Positions 17,068-25,850 of a DNA stretch of 64,000 bases are shown here, in pieces. Position numbers and translations under genes: made by a program. The stretch is from an uncultured Oscillospiraceae bacterium (GTDB lineage: Bacteria; Bacillota; Clostridia; Oscillospirales; Acutalibacteraceae): the NCBI GenBank assembly GCA_900541975.1, contig UQLR01000008.1, forward strand, positions 35,499-99,498. Reading direction: 5' to 3'. Under the pieces are notes generated by a model. That model saw nothing but the letters and a program-made list of their open reading frames with translations. It searched no databases and was not told the origin of the DNA. Each line of letters starts with the position of its first letter. The stretch's first letter is position 1.

Positions 17068-17163
17068 ATGACGGGCAAGCTTGCAAAACGATTTACAGGT
17101 TTTGTTTATCTCAACTATTTTTATGGTTGGGACAATTTGTGCTGCCCTGTAAATCTGCAGTAA
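17068..17163 (+). CDS. Aromatic-rich leader peptide of the aroF operon attenuator
   Basis: ATG at 17068 is preceded by GGGAGG at 7-nt spacing and opens a 31-codon frame ending TAA at 17161-17163. Residues 9-21 read FTGFVYLNYFYGW: three Phe, three Tyr and one Trp within 13 codons. It lies between the operon promoter and a strong terminator ahead of aroF, the first enzyme of the pathway whose end products are exactly these amino acids. This is the design of a ribosome-sensing leader peptide: starvation for charged tRNA-Phe, -Tyr or -Trp would stall the ribosome and change the downstream fold. Sequence evidence is direct; the regulatory role is inferred. Confidence 0.88.
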   Translation: MTGKLAKRFTGFVYLNYFYGWDNLCCPVNLQ

Positions 17164-17173
17164 ATTTACTGCA
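17090..17173 (+). promoter_or_regulatory. Alternative RNA pairings of the aro attenuator
   Basis: GATTTACAGG (17090-17099), inside the leader ORF, is perfectly complementary to CCTGTAAATC (17146-17155), and the two bracket most of the aromatic codons. The second segment also contains GTAAAT (17149-17154), which can pair with ATTTAC (17164-17169), part of the perfect 18-bp palindrome 17156-17173. Mutually exclusive pairings of this kind are expected for attenuation; the exact antiterminator was not resolved. Confidence 0.65.
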
Positions 17174-17202
17174 TAAAAATGCTTTTTCGTTAAAAGTATG
17201 TT

Positions 17203-17233
17203 ACGGGGCTAAAAACAGCCCCGTTATTTTTTT
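17203..17233 (+). terminator. Attenuator terminator of the aroF operon
   Basis: ACGGGGCT (17203-17210) pairs with AGCCCCGT (17217-17224), loop AAAAAC, followed by TATTTTTTT. It lies 40 nt after the leader ORF and 43 nt before the aroF start, so operon transcription must pass it. Confidence 0.92.
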
Positions 17234-17275
17234 GCATGGACGGGATTTCCCCTTCCAGGAAAGGACTGGTTTATT

Positions 17276-18328
17276 ATGATTATTGTACTCAAACCAAACT
17301 GCAGTGAAGAGCAGCTGCGCAATTTTAAAGAAAAGCTTACGGAAACATACGGCGTTAAGGTTAACACCTGGACGGGCGTGCATTCCACAGTTTTAGGGCT
17401 GATCGGCGATACTACCGCCATAGATATTGACTATATCAACGCACAGGATATTGTTTCCACCGTACGGCGCGTACAGGAGCCCTATAAAAAGGCCAACCGC
17501 AAATTTCATCCGGAAAACACCGTCATTACGCTGCAAAATGGCGTAAAAATTGGCGACGGTAGCCTGCAGATTATGGCCGGTCCCTGTTCTGTAGAAAGCA
17601 GCGAGCAGATTTGCGGTATTGCAAAAAGCGTACAAAAATCCGGCGCCACATTGCTGCGCGGCGGTGCGTTTAAGCCAAGAACCTCTCCCTATGCGTTTCA
17701 GGGCCTGAAGGCAGAGGGCCTGGATCTTTTAAAGGAAGCCAGAAAGGAAACCGGCCTTCCAATTGTAACAGAAATTATGCGTGTTTCCCATATAGATATG
17801 TTTGAAAATGTAGACATTATTCAAGTCGGCGCCCGCAATATGCAAAACTTTGAACTATTAAAGGAGCTTGGAAAAATTAACAAGCCAATTCTTTTAAAAA
17901 GAGGGCTGAGCAGTACCATTGAAGAATTCTTAATGAGCGCTGAATACATTATGGCCGGTGGCAACGAGCAGGTCATTCTTTGCGAACGCGGTATACGCAC
18001 CTTTGAAACATATACGCGCAATACATTGGACATTTCGGCGGTTCCCATTTTAAAAAAGCTTTCGCACCTGCCGGTGATTGTCGATCCCAGCCATGCCTCA
18101 GGAAAATCCTGGCTGGTAGAGTCGTTGTCCATGTCCGCCGTTGCAGCCGGTGCGGACGGTTTGATCATAGAAGTCCACAACGACCCGGAACATGCGCTTT
18201 CAGACGGCGCACAGTCGCTTACACCCGAACAGTTTGACCAAGTTGCTAAAAAAGTGTTTGCACTAAAGCAGTATCTGTCTTCCACACAAAACGCAGCTGC
18301 AGAAGCAGAAAAGGAAAAAAGGCCATGA
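17276..18328 (+). CDS. aroF: 3-deoxy-7-phosphoheptulonate (DAHP) synthase
   Basis: A 350-residue enzyme of the short type I-beta class. Residues 1 to about 70 form the ferredoxin-like N-terminal extension (MIIVLKPNCSEEQL) seen in the Thermotoga-type, feedback-regulated forms. The barrel carries GPCSVES, RGGAFKPRTSPYAFQG, LLKRG and DPSHASGKS. It condenses PEP and erythrose 4-phosphate to enter the shikimate pathway. The ATG follows AGGAAAGGA. It is the first structural gene behind the aromatic leader and terminator; the stop overlaps the tyrA start (ATGA). Confidence 0.95.
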   Translation: MIIVLKPNCSEEQLRNFKEKLTETYGVKVNTWTGVHSTVLGLIGDTTAIDIDYINAQDIVSTVRRVQEPYKKANRKFHPENTVITLQNGVKIGDGSLQIMAGPCSVESSEQICGIAKSVQKSGATLLRGGAFKPRTSPYAFQGLKAEGLDLLKEARKETGLPIVTEIMRVSHIDMFENVDIIQVGARNMQNFELLKELGKINKPILLKRGLSSTIEEFLMSAEYIMAGGNEQVILCERGIRTFETYTRNTLDISAVPILKKLSHLPVIVDPSHASGKSWLVESLSMSAVAAGADGLIIEVHNDPEHALSDGAQSLTPEQFDQVAKKVFALKQYLSSTQNAAAEAEKEKRP

Positions 18329-19155
18329 ACATTGTAGTAGCCGGTTTGGGCATTATAGGCGGTTCCTACTGTAAGGCTATTAAGAAATACACAAATCATA
18401 CGGTTATTGGAATTAACCGGAGCCCAAAGCCGCTGCAGCAGGCCCTGGAATGCGGCGCCATTGATGAAATTGGCGATGAACAGTCCCTCACAACAGCAGA
18501 CATGCTCATCCTTGGGCAATATCCCGCCGCCGCTCTAGAATATGTCAACGCTTATGGGCATCTAATTAAAAAAGGCTGCCTTGTCACAGATACCGCCGGC
18601 ATAAAGCAGGCGATCTGTCCACAAATGCAGGCGCTTTCCAAACAGCATGGGTTTGTTTTTATCGGCAGCCATCCCATGGCCGGAAAAGAAAAAAACGGCT
18701 TTTCTGCTTCCGACCCGGATTTGTTTCAAGGCGCCAGCTTTATCGTCGTACCACTTTCCGCTTCCAGAGAAAATACCAGCATATTATGCAGGCTTGCGCT
18801 GGACATTGGGTTTAACGGTATACGCATCACAACGCCGGAGGAACACGACCGGATGATTGCCTTTACTTCTCAGCTACCCCACGTTCTGGCCTGTGCATAT
18901 GTAATGAGTCCCCAATGCAAAAACCATCGGGGCTTTTCCGCAGGAAGCTACCGCGATGTTTCTCGAGTTGCAAATATTAACGCACCGCTATGGGCGGAAC
19001 TGTTTTTAGAAAACGGGCAATCGCTTACCCAGGAGCTGGATCTGTTGATCAACAATATCCGCACCATTAAAAACGCCATTGAAACAAAGAACCGCCCTGC
19101 GCTTACGGCGCTGCTGCAAAAAGGTAAAGACATAAAGGAGGCGCTTGGCGAATGA
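18325..19155 (+). CDS. tyrA: Prephenate dehydrogenase
   Basis: A 276-residue protein with an N-terminal NAD-binding motif VAGLGIIGGS and the catalytic-site GSHPMAGKE containing the conserved His. It oxidatively decarboxylates prephenate to 4-hydroxyphenylpyruvate for tyrosine. There is no C-terminal ACT domain, so feedback control probably acts on expression or on other enzymes. ATG overlaps the aroF stop, and its own stop overlaps the aroB start, showing tight translational coupling. Confidence 0.93.
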   Translation: MNIVVAGLGIIGGSYCKAIKKYTNHTVIGINRSPKPLQQALECGAIDEIGDEQSLTTADMLILGQYPAAALEYVNAYGHLIKKGCLVTDTAGIKQAICPQMQALSKQHGFVFIGSHPMAGKEKNGFSASDPDLFQGASFIVVPLSASRENTSILCRLALDIGFNGIRITTPEEHDRMIAFTSQLPHVLACAYVMSPQCKNHRGFSAGSYRDVSRVANINAPLWAELFLENGQSLTQELDLLINNIRTIKNAIETKNRPALTALLQKGKDIKEALGE

Positions 19156-20201
19156 AAAATCTAACCGTACAAACGGGCAGAAGCTACCAAATTTTCCTTT
19201 CACGCGGGCTGCTGAACAACTGCGGCGCTTATATCAAAAATGCCGCCGGCAACGCGCAGAAAGCCATGGTTATCTCCGACAGCAACGTTTTTCCCCTGTA
19301 TGGCGGGCAGGTCGCGGCCTCTTTAAAAGAAAGCGGATTTGAAACTTATACACACGTTTTTCAGGCAGGCGAACAATCCAAACGCCTTACCTGTGTGGAA
19401 AAAATGTACAGCACGCTTGCAGAACACTATTTTTCCCGCAGCGATCTGATCGTCGCGCTGGGCGGCGGTGTTGCAGGCGATATGGCGGGATTTGCGGCCG
19501 CTACCTACCAGCGCGGTATTCGTTTTGTACAGATCCCCACATCCTTACTTGCCCAGGTGGATTCTTCCGTAGGAGGAAAAACCGGTGTTGATATAGCGCA
19601 GGGCAAAAACCTGGTGGGCGCCTTTTGGCAACCGTCGCTTGTTTTGATCGATCCGCAAACGCTTGATACTTTGCCTGAAAAATTTTTCTGCGACGGCATG
19701 GCGGAGGTAATCAAATACGGCTGTATTAAAAGCCTTTCGCTGTTTGAGCAGCTGGAAAACGAACCAATTGAAAGAATTCTTGACGACGTTATTTTTTCCT
19801 GCGTAAACATAAAGCGTAAGGTTGTCGAAAACGACGAACAGGAAGCTGGGGAACGCATGCTCTTAAATTTTGGCCATACGCTGGGCCATTCCCTGGAGCG
19901 TGTATACAGCTACCAGGGAATTACACACGGCCAGGCGGTCGCCGTCGGCATGGCTTTGCTGACCGGCGCCTCTGAACGGGCAGGGCTTACAAAGGCCGGC
20001 ACGCAAAAGCGTTTGTGCGCGCTGCTGCAAAAATATAAGCTGCCTGTAAGCGATCCTGCGGATCTTCAGAGCATTGTAAACGGTGCGCTGACCGACAAAA
20101 AAAGCAATGGCAACGCTATTTTTATTGTTCTTTTAAGCGAAATTGGCAAAAGCTTTACAAAAAAAATAAAAAAAGAAAATCTATATGCTTTTTGTAAATA
20201 A
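19152..20201 (+). CDS. aroB: 3-dehydroquinate synthase
   Basis: A 349-residue enzyme with the NAD-binding ALGGGVAGDMAGFAAATY segment, the PTSLLAQVDSSVGGKTGVD motif and the metal-binding FGHTLGHSLE. It converts DAHP to 3-dehydroquinate. The start overlaps tyrA by four bases. The next pathway enzyme, 3-dehydroquinate dehydratase (aroD/aroQ), is not encoded anywhere in this window. Confidence 0.95.
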   Translation: MKNLTVQTGRSYQIFLSRGLLNNCGAYIKNAAGNAQKAMVISDSNVFPLYGGQVAASLKESGFETYTHVFQAGEQSKRLTCVEKMYSTLAEHYFSRSDLIVALGGGVAGDMAGFAAATYQRGIRFVQIPTSLLAQVDSSVGGKTGVDIAQGKNLVGAFWQPSLVLIDPQTLDTLPEKFFCDGMAEVIKYGCIKSLSLFEQLENEPIERILDDVIFSCVNIKRKVVENDEQEAGERMLLNFGHTLGHSLERVYSYQGITHGQAVAVGMALLTGASERAGLTKAGTQKRLCALLQKYKLPVSDPADLQSIVNGALTDKKSNGNAIFIVLLSEIGKSFTKKIKKENLYAFCK

Positions 20202-20222
20202 AAACAGAAAGGTATCTATTTT

Positions 20223-21488
20223 ATGAGCAGTATACAGATATCCCCCGGCTCCTTAAGCGGGGCGGTTTCTGTGCCGCCCTCCAAAAGCGCCGTGCACAGA
20301 GCCATTCTATGCGCGGCTATGGCAAAGGGCGTAAGCACGGTCGCGCCGGTCGCTTTGTCTGAAGATATAGAAGCCACCATGCAATGCGTACAGGCACTCG
20401 GCGCAGATATTCGCCTGCACAAACAAACGCTTACCATAGACGGCGCAGGCCTTTTTTCTAAACGAGATGTTTTATTGGACTGCGGGGAATCCGGTTCGAC
20501 CCTGCGCTTTTTAATCCCCATCGCAGCCGCAGGCGGCGTTTTGGCGCATTTTACGGGCAAGGGCAGGCTGCCCCGGCGGCCAATTGGCGTTTATCTGGAC
20601 TGTTTGCCGCCAAAGGGCGTTTCTCTAAAAACGCAGGGCGGGCTGCCGCTCACCATTAGCGGGCAACTCAAAAGCGGTTCATACCATTTGCCCGGCAATA
20701 TAAGCTCCCAGTTTATTACGGGGCTTTTGCTTTCGTTGCCGCTTCTTGACGGCGACAGCGAAATAATCCTTACCTCCGCTTTAGAATCAGAAGGCTATAT
20801 TGACATGACCTTGCAAACCATGCGCGCATTTGGCGTTACGGCGGAAAAAACAACAACCGGCTATATGGTAAAAGGCCGGCAACGCTATTTGCCCAATGTT
20901 AATTATGTTTGCGAAGGCGACTGGTCGCAGGCCGCGTTTTTTATGGCCGCGGGTACGCTGGGCGGCAATTTAAAAATAACAGGGCTGGATCCGTGCTCCG
21001 TTCAGGGAGATCGCGCCTGCCTGCATTTATTTAAGCAGTTTGGAGCAAGCGTGCGGCAATCAGGTAATGCAGTCACGGTAACACAGGGCGCTTTGCACGC
21101 AATTGATATAGACGCGCGGCAGATTCCGGATCTCGTCCCCATTTTAGCCGTTGTCGCCGCTTTTGCAAAAGGAAAAACCGTCATTTACGGCGCGCAGCGC
21201 CTGCGCATCAAAGAAAGTGACCGCTTAAAAGCAATTTACAGCGGTTTACAGACTTTGGGAGCTAACATTACAGAAACAGACGACGGCCTTGTAATACAGG
21301 GTGTACCTTCTTTGCATGGTGGTACTGTACAGGGATATAATGATCACCGGATCGTTATGGCGCTTTCTATTGCCGCCTTAAACGCGTCAGGCCCGGTCGT
21401 CATTACAGACCGGGAAAGCATTTGTAAATCGTATCCGTCATTTTTTGAAGAATACAAAAGGCTTGGCGGAAACACAAAAAACCTATAA
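20223..21488 (+). CDS. aroA: 3-phosphoshikimate 1-carboxyvinyltransferase (EPSP synthase)
   Basis: A 421-residue enzyme with SKSAVHRAILCAAM at the shikimate site, the PEP-site GESGSTLRFLIP, LPRRPIG and the late RIKESDRL motif. It joins shikimate 3-phosphate and PEP to give EPSP. GAAAGG lies about 10 nt upstream of the ATG, 21 nt after the aroB stop. The GESGSTLRF loop has the form GESGSTxR rather than the GNAGT of class I enzymes, so glyphosate response cannot be assumed. Confidence 0.95.
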   Translation: MSSIQISPGSLSGAVSVPPSKSAVHRAILCAAMAKGVSTVAPVALSEDIEATMQCVQALGADIRLHKQTLTIDGAGLFSKRDVLLDCGESGSTLRFLIPIAAAGGVLAHFTGKGRLPRRPIGVYLDCLPPKGVSLKTQGGLPLTISGQLKSGSYHLPGNISSQFITGLLLSLPLLDGDSEIILTSALESEGYIDMTLQTMRAFGVTAEKTTTGYMVKGRQRYLPNVNYVCEGDWSQAAFFMAAGTLGGNLKITGLDPCSVQGDRACLHLFKQFGASVRQSGNAVTVTQGALHAIDIDARQIPDLVPILAVVAAFAKGKTVIYGAQRLRIKESDRLKAIYSGLQTLGANITETDDGLVIQGVPSLHGGTVQGYNDHRIVMALSIAALNASGPVVITDRESICKSYPSFFEEYKRLGGNTKNL

Positions 21489-21503
21489 AAAGGGGTGGTT
21501 AAC

Positions 21504-22574
21504 ATGGCCTCCAGCTGGGGCAACCAGGTGAAAATCTCTGTTTTTGGGGAAAGCCACGGTGAAGCAATCGGCGTAGTGATTGACAATTTACCCGCGGGAC
21601 ATCGACTTGATATGCAACAGATTCAGCTTTTTATGGGGCGGCGTGCGCCAGGCCGGGATAAAACGGCAACCCCCCGTCTGGAAGCAGATATTCCACATAT
21701 TTTGTCCGGCGTTTTAAACGGTATGACAACCGGCGCGCCGCTGTGCGCCGTTATAGAAAATACCAATACACGCTCTGCCGACTACAGCAACCTGCTACAT
21801 AAACCCCGTCCTGGGCATGCCGACTACACAGGCCTTATTCGCTACCAGGGCTTTAACGACCCACGAGGCGGCGGCCATTTTTCCGGCAGGCTGACCGCGC
21901 CGCTGGTATTTGCAGGTTCCATCTGCCGGCAACTGTTAAAACAGCAGGGCATACAAATTGCTTCCCACATTTACAGCATCGGTACGATTAAAGACCAGCC
22001 CTTTGACGGTATACAGATTGCACCTTCTTTGATAACACAGCTCAACCAGATGCCCTTTCCCCTGATTGATGAAAAAGCAGAAGGGCCCATGCGCGTTTAT
22101 ATTGAAAAAGCGCGTATGGACTGCGACAGCGTCGGCGGTATTGTGGAATGCGCTGCTACGGGCGTCCCCGCAGGGCTTGGAAACCCTATATTTGCAGGCG
22201 CCGAAAATGTGATTTCCTCTGTTATATTTGGTATTCCCGCTGTCAAAGGGATTGAATTTGGCACAGGCTTTGCCATGACGGAAATGTACGGCAGCCAGAG
22301 CAACGATGCATATGCATATAAAAACGGCCGTATACAAACACTTACAAACCATAACGGCGGCATTTTGGGCGGAATCACAAACGGCATGCCTGTTTTGTTC
22401 CGCGTGGCGGTCAAGCCGACCCCGTCTATTTCCAAAGAACAAAAAACGGTAGACCTTACCGAAAAAAACAATACAACGCTTGTTGTTCACGGCAGGCATG
22501 ACCCTTGTATCGTCCCCAGAGCATCTGTGGTTATTGAATCCGCCCTGGCGTTGGCGCTAATCAATTTACTGTAA
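21504..22574 (+). CDS. aroC: Chorismate synthase
   Basis: A 356-residue enzyme with the FMN/EPSP-site FGESHGEAIGVVIDN, RRAPGRD, RPGHADYTG and the DPRGGGHFSGR signature. It removes phosphate from EPSP to give chorismate and needs reduced FMN. The ATG at 21504 follows AAAAGGGGTGG; an in-frame GTG at 21495 overlaps that site. It lies 15 nt after aroA. Confidence 0.95.
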   Translation: MASSWGNQVKISVFGESHGEAIGVVIDNLPAGHRLDMQQIQLFMGRRAPGRDKTATPRLEADIPHILSGVLNGMTTGAPLCAVIENTNTRSADYSNLLHKPRPGHADYTGLIRYQGFNDPRGGGHFSGRLTAPLVFAGSICRQLLKQQGIQIASHIYSIGTIKDQPFDGIQIAPSLITQLNQMPFPLIDEKAEGPMRVYIEKARMDCDSVGGIVECAATGVPAGLGNPIFAGAENVISSVIFGIPAVKGIEFGTGFAMTEMYGSQSNDAYAYKNGRIQTLTNHNGGILGGITNGMPVLFRVAVKPTPSISKEQKTVDLTEKNNTTLVVHGRHDPCIVPRASVVIESALALALINLL

Positions 22575-22604
22575 CCAAATTACCAGCAACGGGAGGAATT
22601 GTTT

Positions 22605-23735
22605 ATGAGCTTACAGCCTATTCGGGAAGAAATTGACAGGATCGATCAGGAACTGGTCACGCTTTTTAAAAAACGTATGGACTGTGCAAAACAGGTTGGA
22701 GAATATAAAAAAACAAACGGTCTGTCTGTGTTGAACGAAGCCAGGGAAAAAGAAATTCTAGACAGCGCAGAAACGGCCGGCGGCGAATATGGGCACGCGG
22801 CCAGGCTGCTGTTTTCGAGCATTATGGAACTTAGCCGCGCTTTACAGCACGATATTACAGGCAGCGGCAAAGCTCTGCGCACATTGCTTGAAAGCGCCGA
22901 TTTTAATTTTGACAACCAGGCCTCCGGCTTAAAGATTGCCTGCCAGGGCATAGAGGGCGCAAACTCGCACGAAGCCGCTATTACGGCTTTTCCAAATGCC
23001 AAACCCGTGTTTTTTGCAACCTGGGAAGATGTATTTCGGGCCGTACAGGATGAAAAGGCCGACTACGGCGTGCTCCCAGTGGAAAACTCAAGCGCAGGCT
23101 CTGTTTCCGACGTATACGATCTGCTCTTAAAATACCGCTTTTTTATTGCCGGCGCGCTTGACCTGAAAATTGCACACTGTCTGTGCGCACTTCCCCAGTG
23201 CACACTTTCGAATATTGAACAGGTCTGGTCGCACCCACAGGGCCTTTCTCAGTGTTCAAATTATATTGCCAAAAACAATCTAGCCGCCGTTCCCTGTTCA
23301 AATACAGCCGTCGCCGCGCAGTTGGTCGCGCAGGAAAAACGCTTGAACTGCGCCGCCATCTGTTCGGAAAAGGCAGCGCAGGCTTACGGCCTGAAGGTGC
23401 TTTTACGCAATTTTCAAAACAGCCGCGACAATTGCACGCGTTTTATCATCCTGTCAAAAAAACTGTTTATACCGGAAGCGGCAGATAAGATTAGCCTGTG
23501 TTTTTCCCTGCCGCATGTAACTGGTTCGCTTTATAACGTGCTTTGCCGTTTTAGCTGCCATGGGCTGAACCTTACAAAAATTGAATCGCGCCCCATGCAG
23601 GACAAGCCTTTTGAATACTTGTTTTATCTGGATTTTTCCGGCAACGTAAGAAGTCCGCATGTAATGAACCTGATGTGCGCTTTATCCGAGGAACTGCCGC
23701 AATTTAACTTTTTCGGCAATTACCAGGAACTTTAA
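22605..23735 (+). CDS. pheA: Bifunctional chorismate mutase / prephenate dehydratase
   Basis: A 376-residue fusion. Residues 1 to about 90 are an AroQ-type chorismate mutase (REEIDRIDQELVTLFKKRM), about 105-285 the prephenate dehydratase with the NCTRFIIL motif, and the C-terminus an ACT domain with the Phe-sensing IESRPMQ and FEYLFYLDF segments. It converts chorismate via prephenate to phenylpyruvate and is probably feedback-inhibited by phenylalanine. GGGAGG lies 8 nt upstream of the ATG at 22605. It is the last gene of the operon; its terminator has been split by the element described next. Confidence 0.95.
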   Translation: MSLQPIREEIDRIDQELVTLFKKRMDCAKQVGEYKKTNGLSVLNEAREKEILDSAETAGGEYGHAARLLFSSIMELSRALQHDITGSGKALRTLLESADFNFDNQASGLKIACQGIEGANSHEAAITAFPNAKPVFFATWEDVFRAVQDEKADYGVLPVENSSAGSVSDVYDLLLKYRFFIAGALDLKIAHCLCALPQCTLSNIEQVWSHPQGLSQCSNYIAKNNLAAVPCSNTAVAAQLVAQEKRLNCAAICSEKAAQAYGLKVLLRNFQNSRDNCTRFIILSKKLFIPEAADKISLCFSLPHVTGSLYNVLCRFSCHGLNLTKIESRPMQDKPFEYLFYLDFSGNVRSPHVMNLMCALSEELPQFNFFGNYQEL

Positions 23736-23740
23736 TCTTT

Positions 23741-23782
23741 AAAAAAGCACCGGCAATCAAAGCCCCGGCTTAATAAGGATGT
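23741..23782 (+). other. attL: left junction of the integrated element in the pheA terminator
   Basis: AAAAAAGCACCGGCA (23741-23755) is the 5' arm of the original pheA terminator. Seventeen bases later comes ATAAGGATGT (23773-23782), whose reverse complement occurs at the right junction. The crossover must lie in the 17-base interval 23756-23772. Boundaries were inferred from symmetry with the right junction. Confidence 0.75.
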
Positions 23783-23798
23783 ATAGTTGACTTGTGGC

Positions 23799-23826
23799 GG
23801 AAGGCATATCTTTGGATATGCCTTCC
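23799..23826. terminator. Hairpin after the serine recombinase gene
   Basis: GGAAGGCATATC (23799-23810) and GATATGCCTTCC (23815-23826) form a perfect 12-bp stem with a 4-nt loop immediately downstream of the recombinase stop. No long T-tract follows on either strand, so it may be a terminator or an end-protection structure limiting read-through from pheA. Confidence 0.6.
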
Positions 23827-23828
23827 GT

Positions 23829-25448
23829 TTACTGTATCATTCCAATGTAATTGAAGTAAACGTCAATATCTTGTGTGTAAAACTTCTTCTTGTAAGCGCC
23901 GTTACGCTCATGCACCGTAATGTGATGAACAAACTCCCGCAGGATTTCCGGCGTTAGTTCCGGCACTTCTAAATGCCGGTCAACAATGGCGAGGAAGTTC
24001 CCCGCATTGTCAAGTTCGTTCTGTTGGTTGGCAAGTTCTGTTTCTAAACAGGAAGCACTTGCTTTTAAGCTTTCCTGCTCTGCCAGATACCGCCCGTTTA
24101 ACTGCTGGAATTGCTCGTCTGTGAGTATGCCGGTTGCCAACTTCTCGAAGGTGGCGGCTATCAGGTTGTCAACCTCTGTAAGCCGTTTCCTTGCCTGCTC
24201 CAGTTTCTTCCGCTTGGCTGTCAGTTCCTTTTTCAACTGACCGAATTGCTTCGCCGTCAAATGGGCGATGAAGGCTTCCCGGTCGGCTTGTGCCGTTTGT
24301 ACGACGGTCTGTATCGCTTGTAAAACAGCTTCCCGCAAGTGCAGGGCTTTTACTGTGTGGGGCGTGCATTCTTCCTTGTGGCGGTGGTATTTGCCGCAAA
24401 CATAGGTGTATTTGCTCTCGTCCCAGCTTCCGCAGCGGCAAAGGTAATGGGTACTGCCGTAGTCGGCACACTGTACCATCCCCGCCAGTATATCCATTTT
24501 CCCCAGCTTGGTGGGCCGCCGCTTGTTATCCCGTACCCGCTGCACAATATCCCACGGTTCCCGGTTAATAATCGGCTCATGGGCGTTTTCTACCCGGTAG
24601 CGTTCTTCTTCCGGCACCTCAACCACTAAATCGCTTTTGTAGGACGGCTTGTGCGTCTTGCAGCTTATCTGTATGCCGATATAATCCGGGTTTTCCAGAA
24701 TATTCGCTATGCTGCTATTCGACCACCGATAGGGAAAATTCGGGTTGCGGCTGGAATGGTTGCGCCCAAACTTGCGGTAGGCGTATTCTGTAGGCACAAG
24801 TATTCTTTCCCGTTCCAGACGCTTGGCAATCTGCTCCGGCCCCATACCGGAGGCACACAGGTTGAAGATATACCGCACCTTTTCCGCTGCTTCCGGGTCA
24901 GGAATGATTTTGAACTTGTCCGCTGGGTCTTTCTGGTAGCCGTAGGGTGAAATAGAAGCAATCCGCACGCCCTTTTCCGCTTTATGCTGGATAACAGCGT
25001 TAATTTTCCGGCTGGTCTGCCGGGGATACCACTCGTTAAACAGGTTGGAGAACATGGCTAAATCCTCGTCGCTCTCCGTGTTGGTGACGCTGTCGTAGTT
25101 GTTGGTAATGGCGATAAAGCGCACACCCAACGCCGGAAACACGATTTCCAGCAGATTGTTGGCTTCCGACTGGTTGCGGTACAGGCGGGTCAAGTCGGTC
25201 ACAATCAATGTGGCGGCCTGCCCTTCCCGTATCATGGCAAGCACCTTCTGAAAGCCGGGGCGGTTGGCCTTTGTCCCGGAAACGCCGTCGTCGTACAGAA
25301 ATAAGGGATTGCGGAAGCCCTGCTTTTCCGCGTAGTCCCGCAGCATTTCCTCCTGGTGCTGTATGCTCAGGCTGGTGCCTTCCCGTTTGTCCTCGTTGGA
25401 TAACCTCCCATATAGCAACGTATATTTTTCTGTTTGGTTTCCCTGCAT
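23829..25448 (-). CDS. Large serine recombinase (TndX/TnpX-like)
   Basis: A 539-residue protein. Residues 1 to about 150 are the serine resolvase/invertase catalytic domain (LLYGRLSNED with catalytic Ser17, and LTRLYRN). A recombinase domain and a zinc-ribbon region (cysteines around QCADYG, CRCG and YVCGKYHRH) follow, then a coiled-coil of about residues 395-480 and a C-terminal motif TVHERNGAYKKKFYTQDIDV. It would integrate and excise the surrounding element through attP/attB. The gene sits at the very end of the element, pointing outward, as expected for this class. Confidence 0.93.
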   Translation of the reverse strand: MQGNQTEKYTLLYGRLSNEDKREGTSLSIQHQEEMLRDYAEKQGFRNPLFLYDDGVSGTKANRPGFQKVLAMIREGQAATLIVTDLTRLYRNQSEANNLLEIVFPALGVRFIAITNNYDSVTNTESDEDLAMFSNLFNEWYPRQTSRKINAVIQHKAEKGVRIASISPYGYQKDPADKFKIIPDPEAAEKVRYIFNLCASGMGPEQIAKRLERERILVPTEYAYRKFGRNHSSRNPNFPYRWSNSSIANILENPDYIGIQISCKTHKPSYKSDLVVEVPEEERYRVENAHEPIINREPWDIVQRVRDNKRRPTKLGKMDILAGMVQCADYGSTHYLCRCGSWDESKYTYVCGKYHRHKEECTPHTVKALHLREAVLQAIQTVVQTAQADREAFIAHLTAKQFGQLKKELTAKRKKLEQARKRLTEVDNLIAATFEKLATGILTDEQFQQLNGRYLAEQESLKASASCLETELANQQNELDNAGNFLAIVDRHLEVPELTPEILREFVHHITVHERNGAYKKKFYTQDIDVYFNYIGMIQ

Positions 25449-25524
25449 TTTACGCTCCTTTCCAGCAGGGGAAACCCGTCATAAGGTAAAAATATCATAC
25501 CACAGGACAGAGAAAAAGGGAAGG

Positions 25525-25704
25525 TTATCCCTTCCCCTGTTCCTGCAGTTTGTTTTCCATGAGACGCAGAAGCCGCCCGTTCAAGCTGCCTGTACCAGTT
25601 TCGGGCAGATAAATACACACCCGAAGAACAGTGCCGCTTTTCCTAATCTCAAAACAGTTGTTAAATCGGTAATTCGGCTTCTTTGTCCAGATTTGTTGTT
25701 TCAT
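25525..25704 (-). CDS. TnpW-like small transposon-encoded protein
   Basis: A 59-codon ORF with AAAGGAC upstream of ATG at 25704, ending TAA at 25525. It reads MKQQIWTKKPNYRFNN at the start and GSLNGRLLRLMENKLQE near the end, resembling the short TnpW family encoded just upstream of TnpX/TndX-type recombinases. Its role is unknown; it may assist or regulate excision. It precedes the recombinase by 76 nt on the same strand. Family assignment is by recall of position and pattern, not a search. Confidence 0.6.
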   Translation of the reverse strand: MKQQIWTKKPNYRFNNCFEIRKSGTVLRVCIYLPETGTGSLNGRLLRLMENKLQEQGKG

Positions 25705-25850
25705 TTTCCGTCCTTTCCGCCGGATTCAAATATTCTTTGTTCCGCGAAAAGGTCTTTTTATTCCATAGTTCTCTATCGGATTTCCGGCTGATTGATTGAA
25801 GGCTTTGCCTTCTACTATCAGTATGACGGAAACTGTCCGTTTACAAATCA

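Noticed and set aside
16728-17275. T-box leader upstream of aroF
   Set aside because: No T-box core such as AGGGTGGNACCGCG and no specifier-loop arrangement was found; the leader-peptide model explains the region better.
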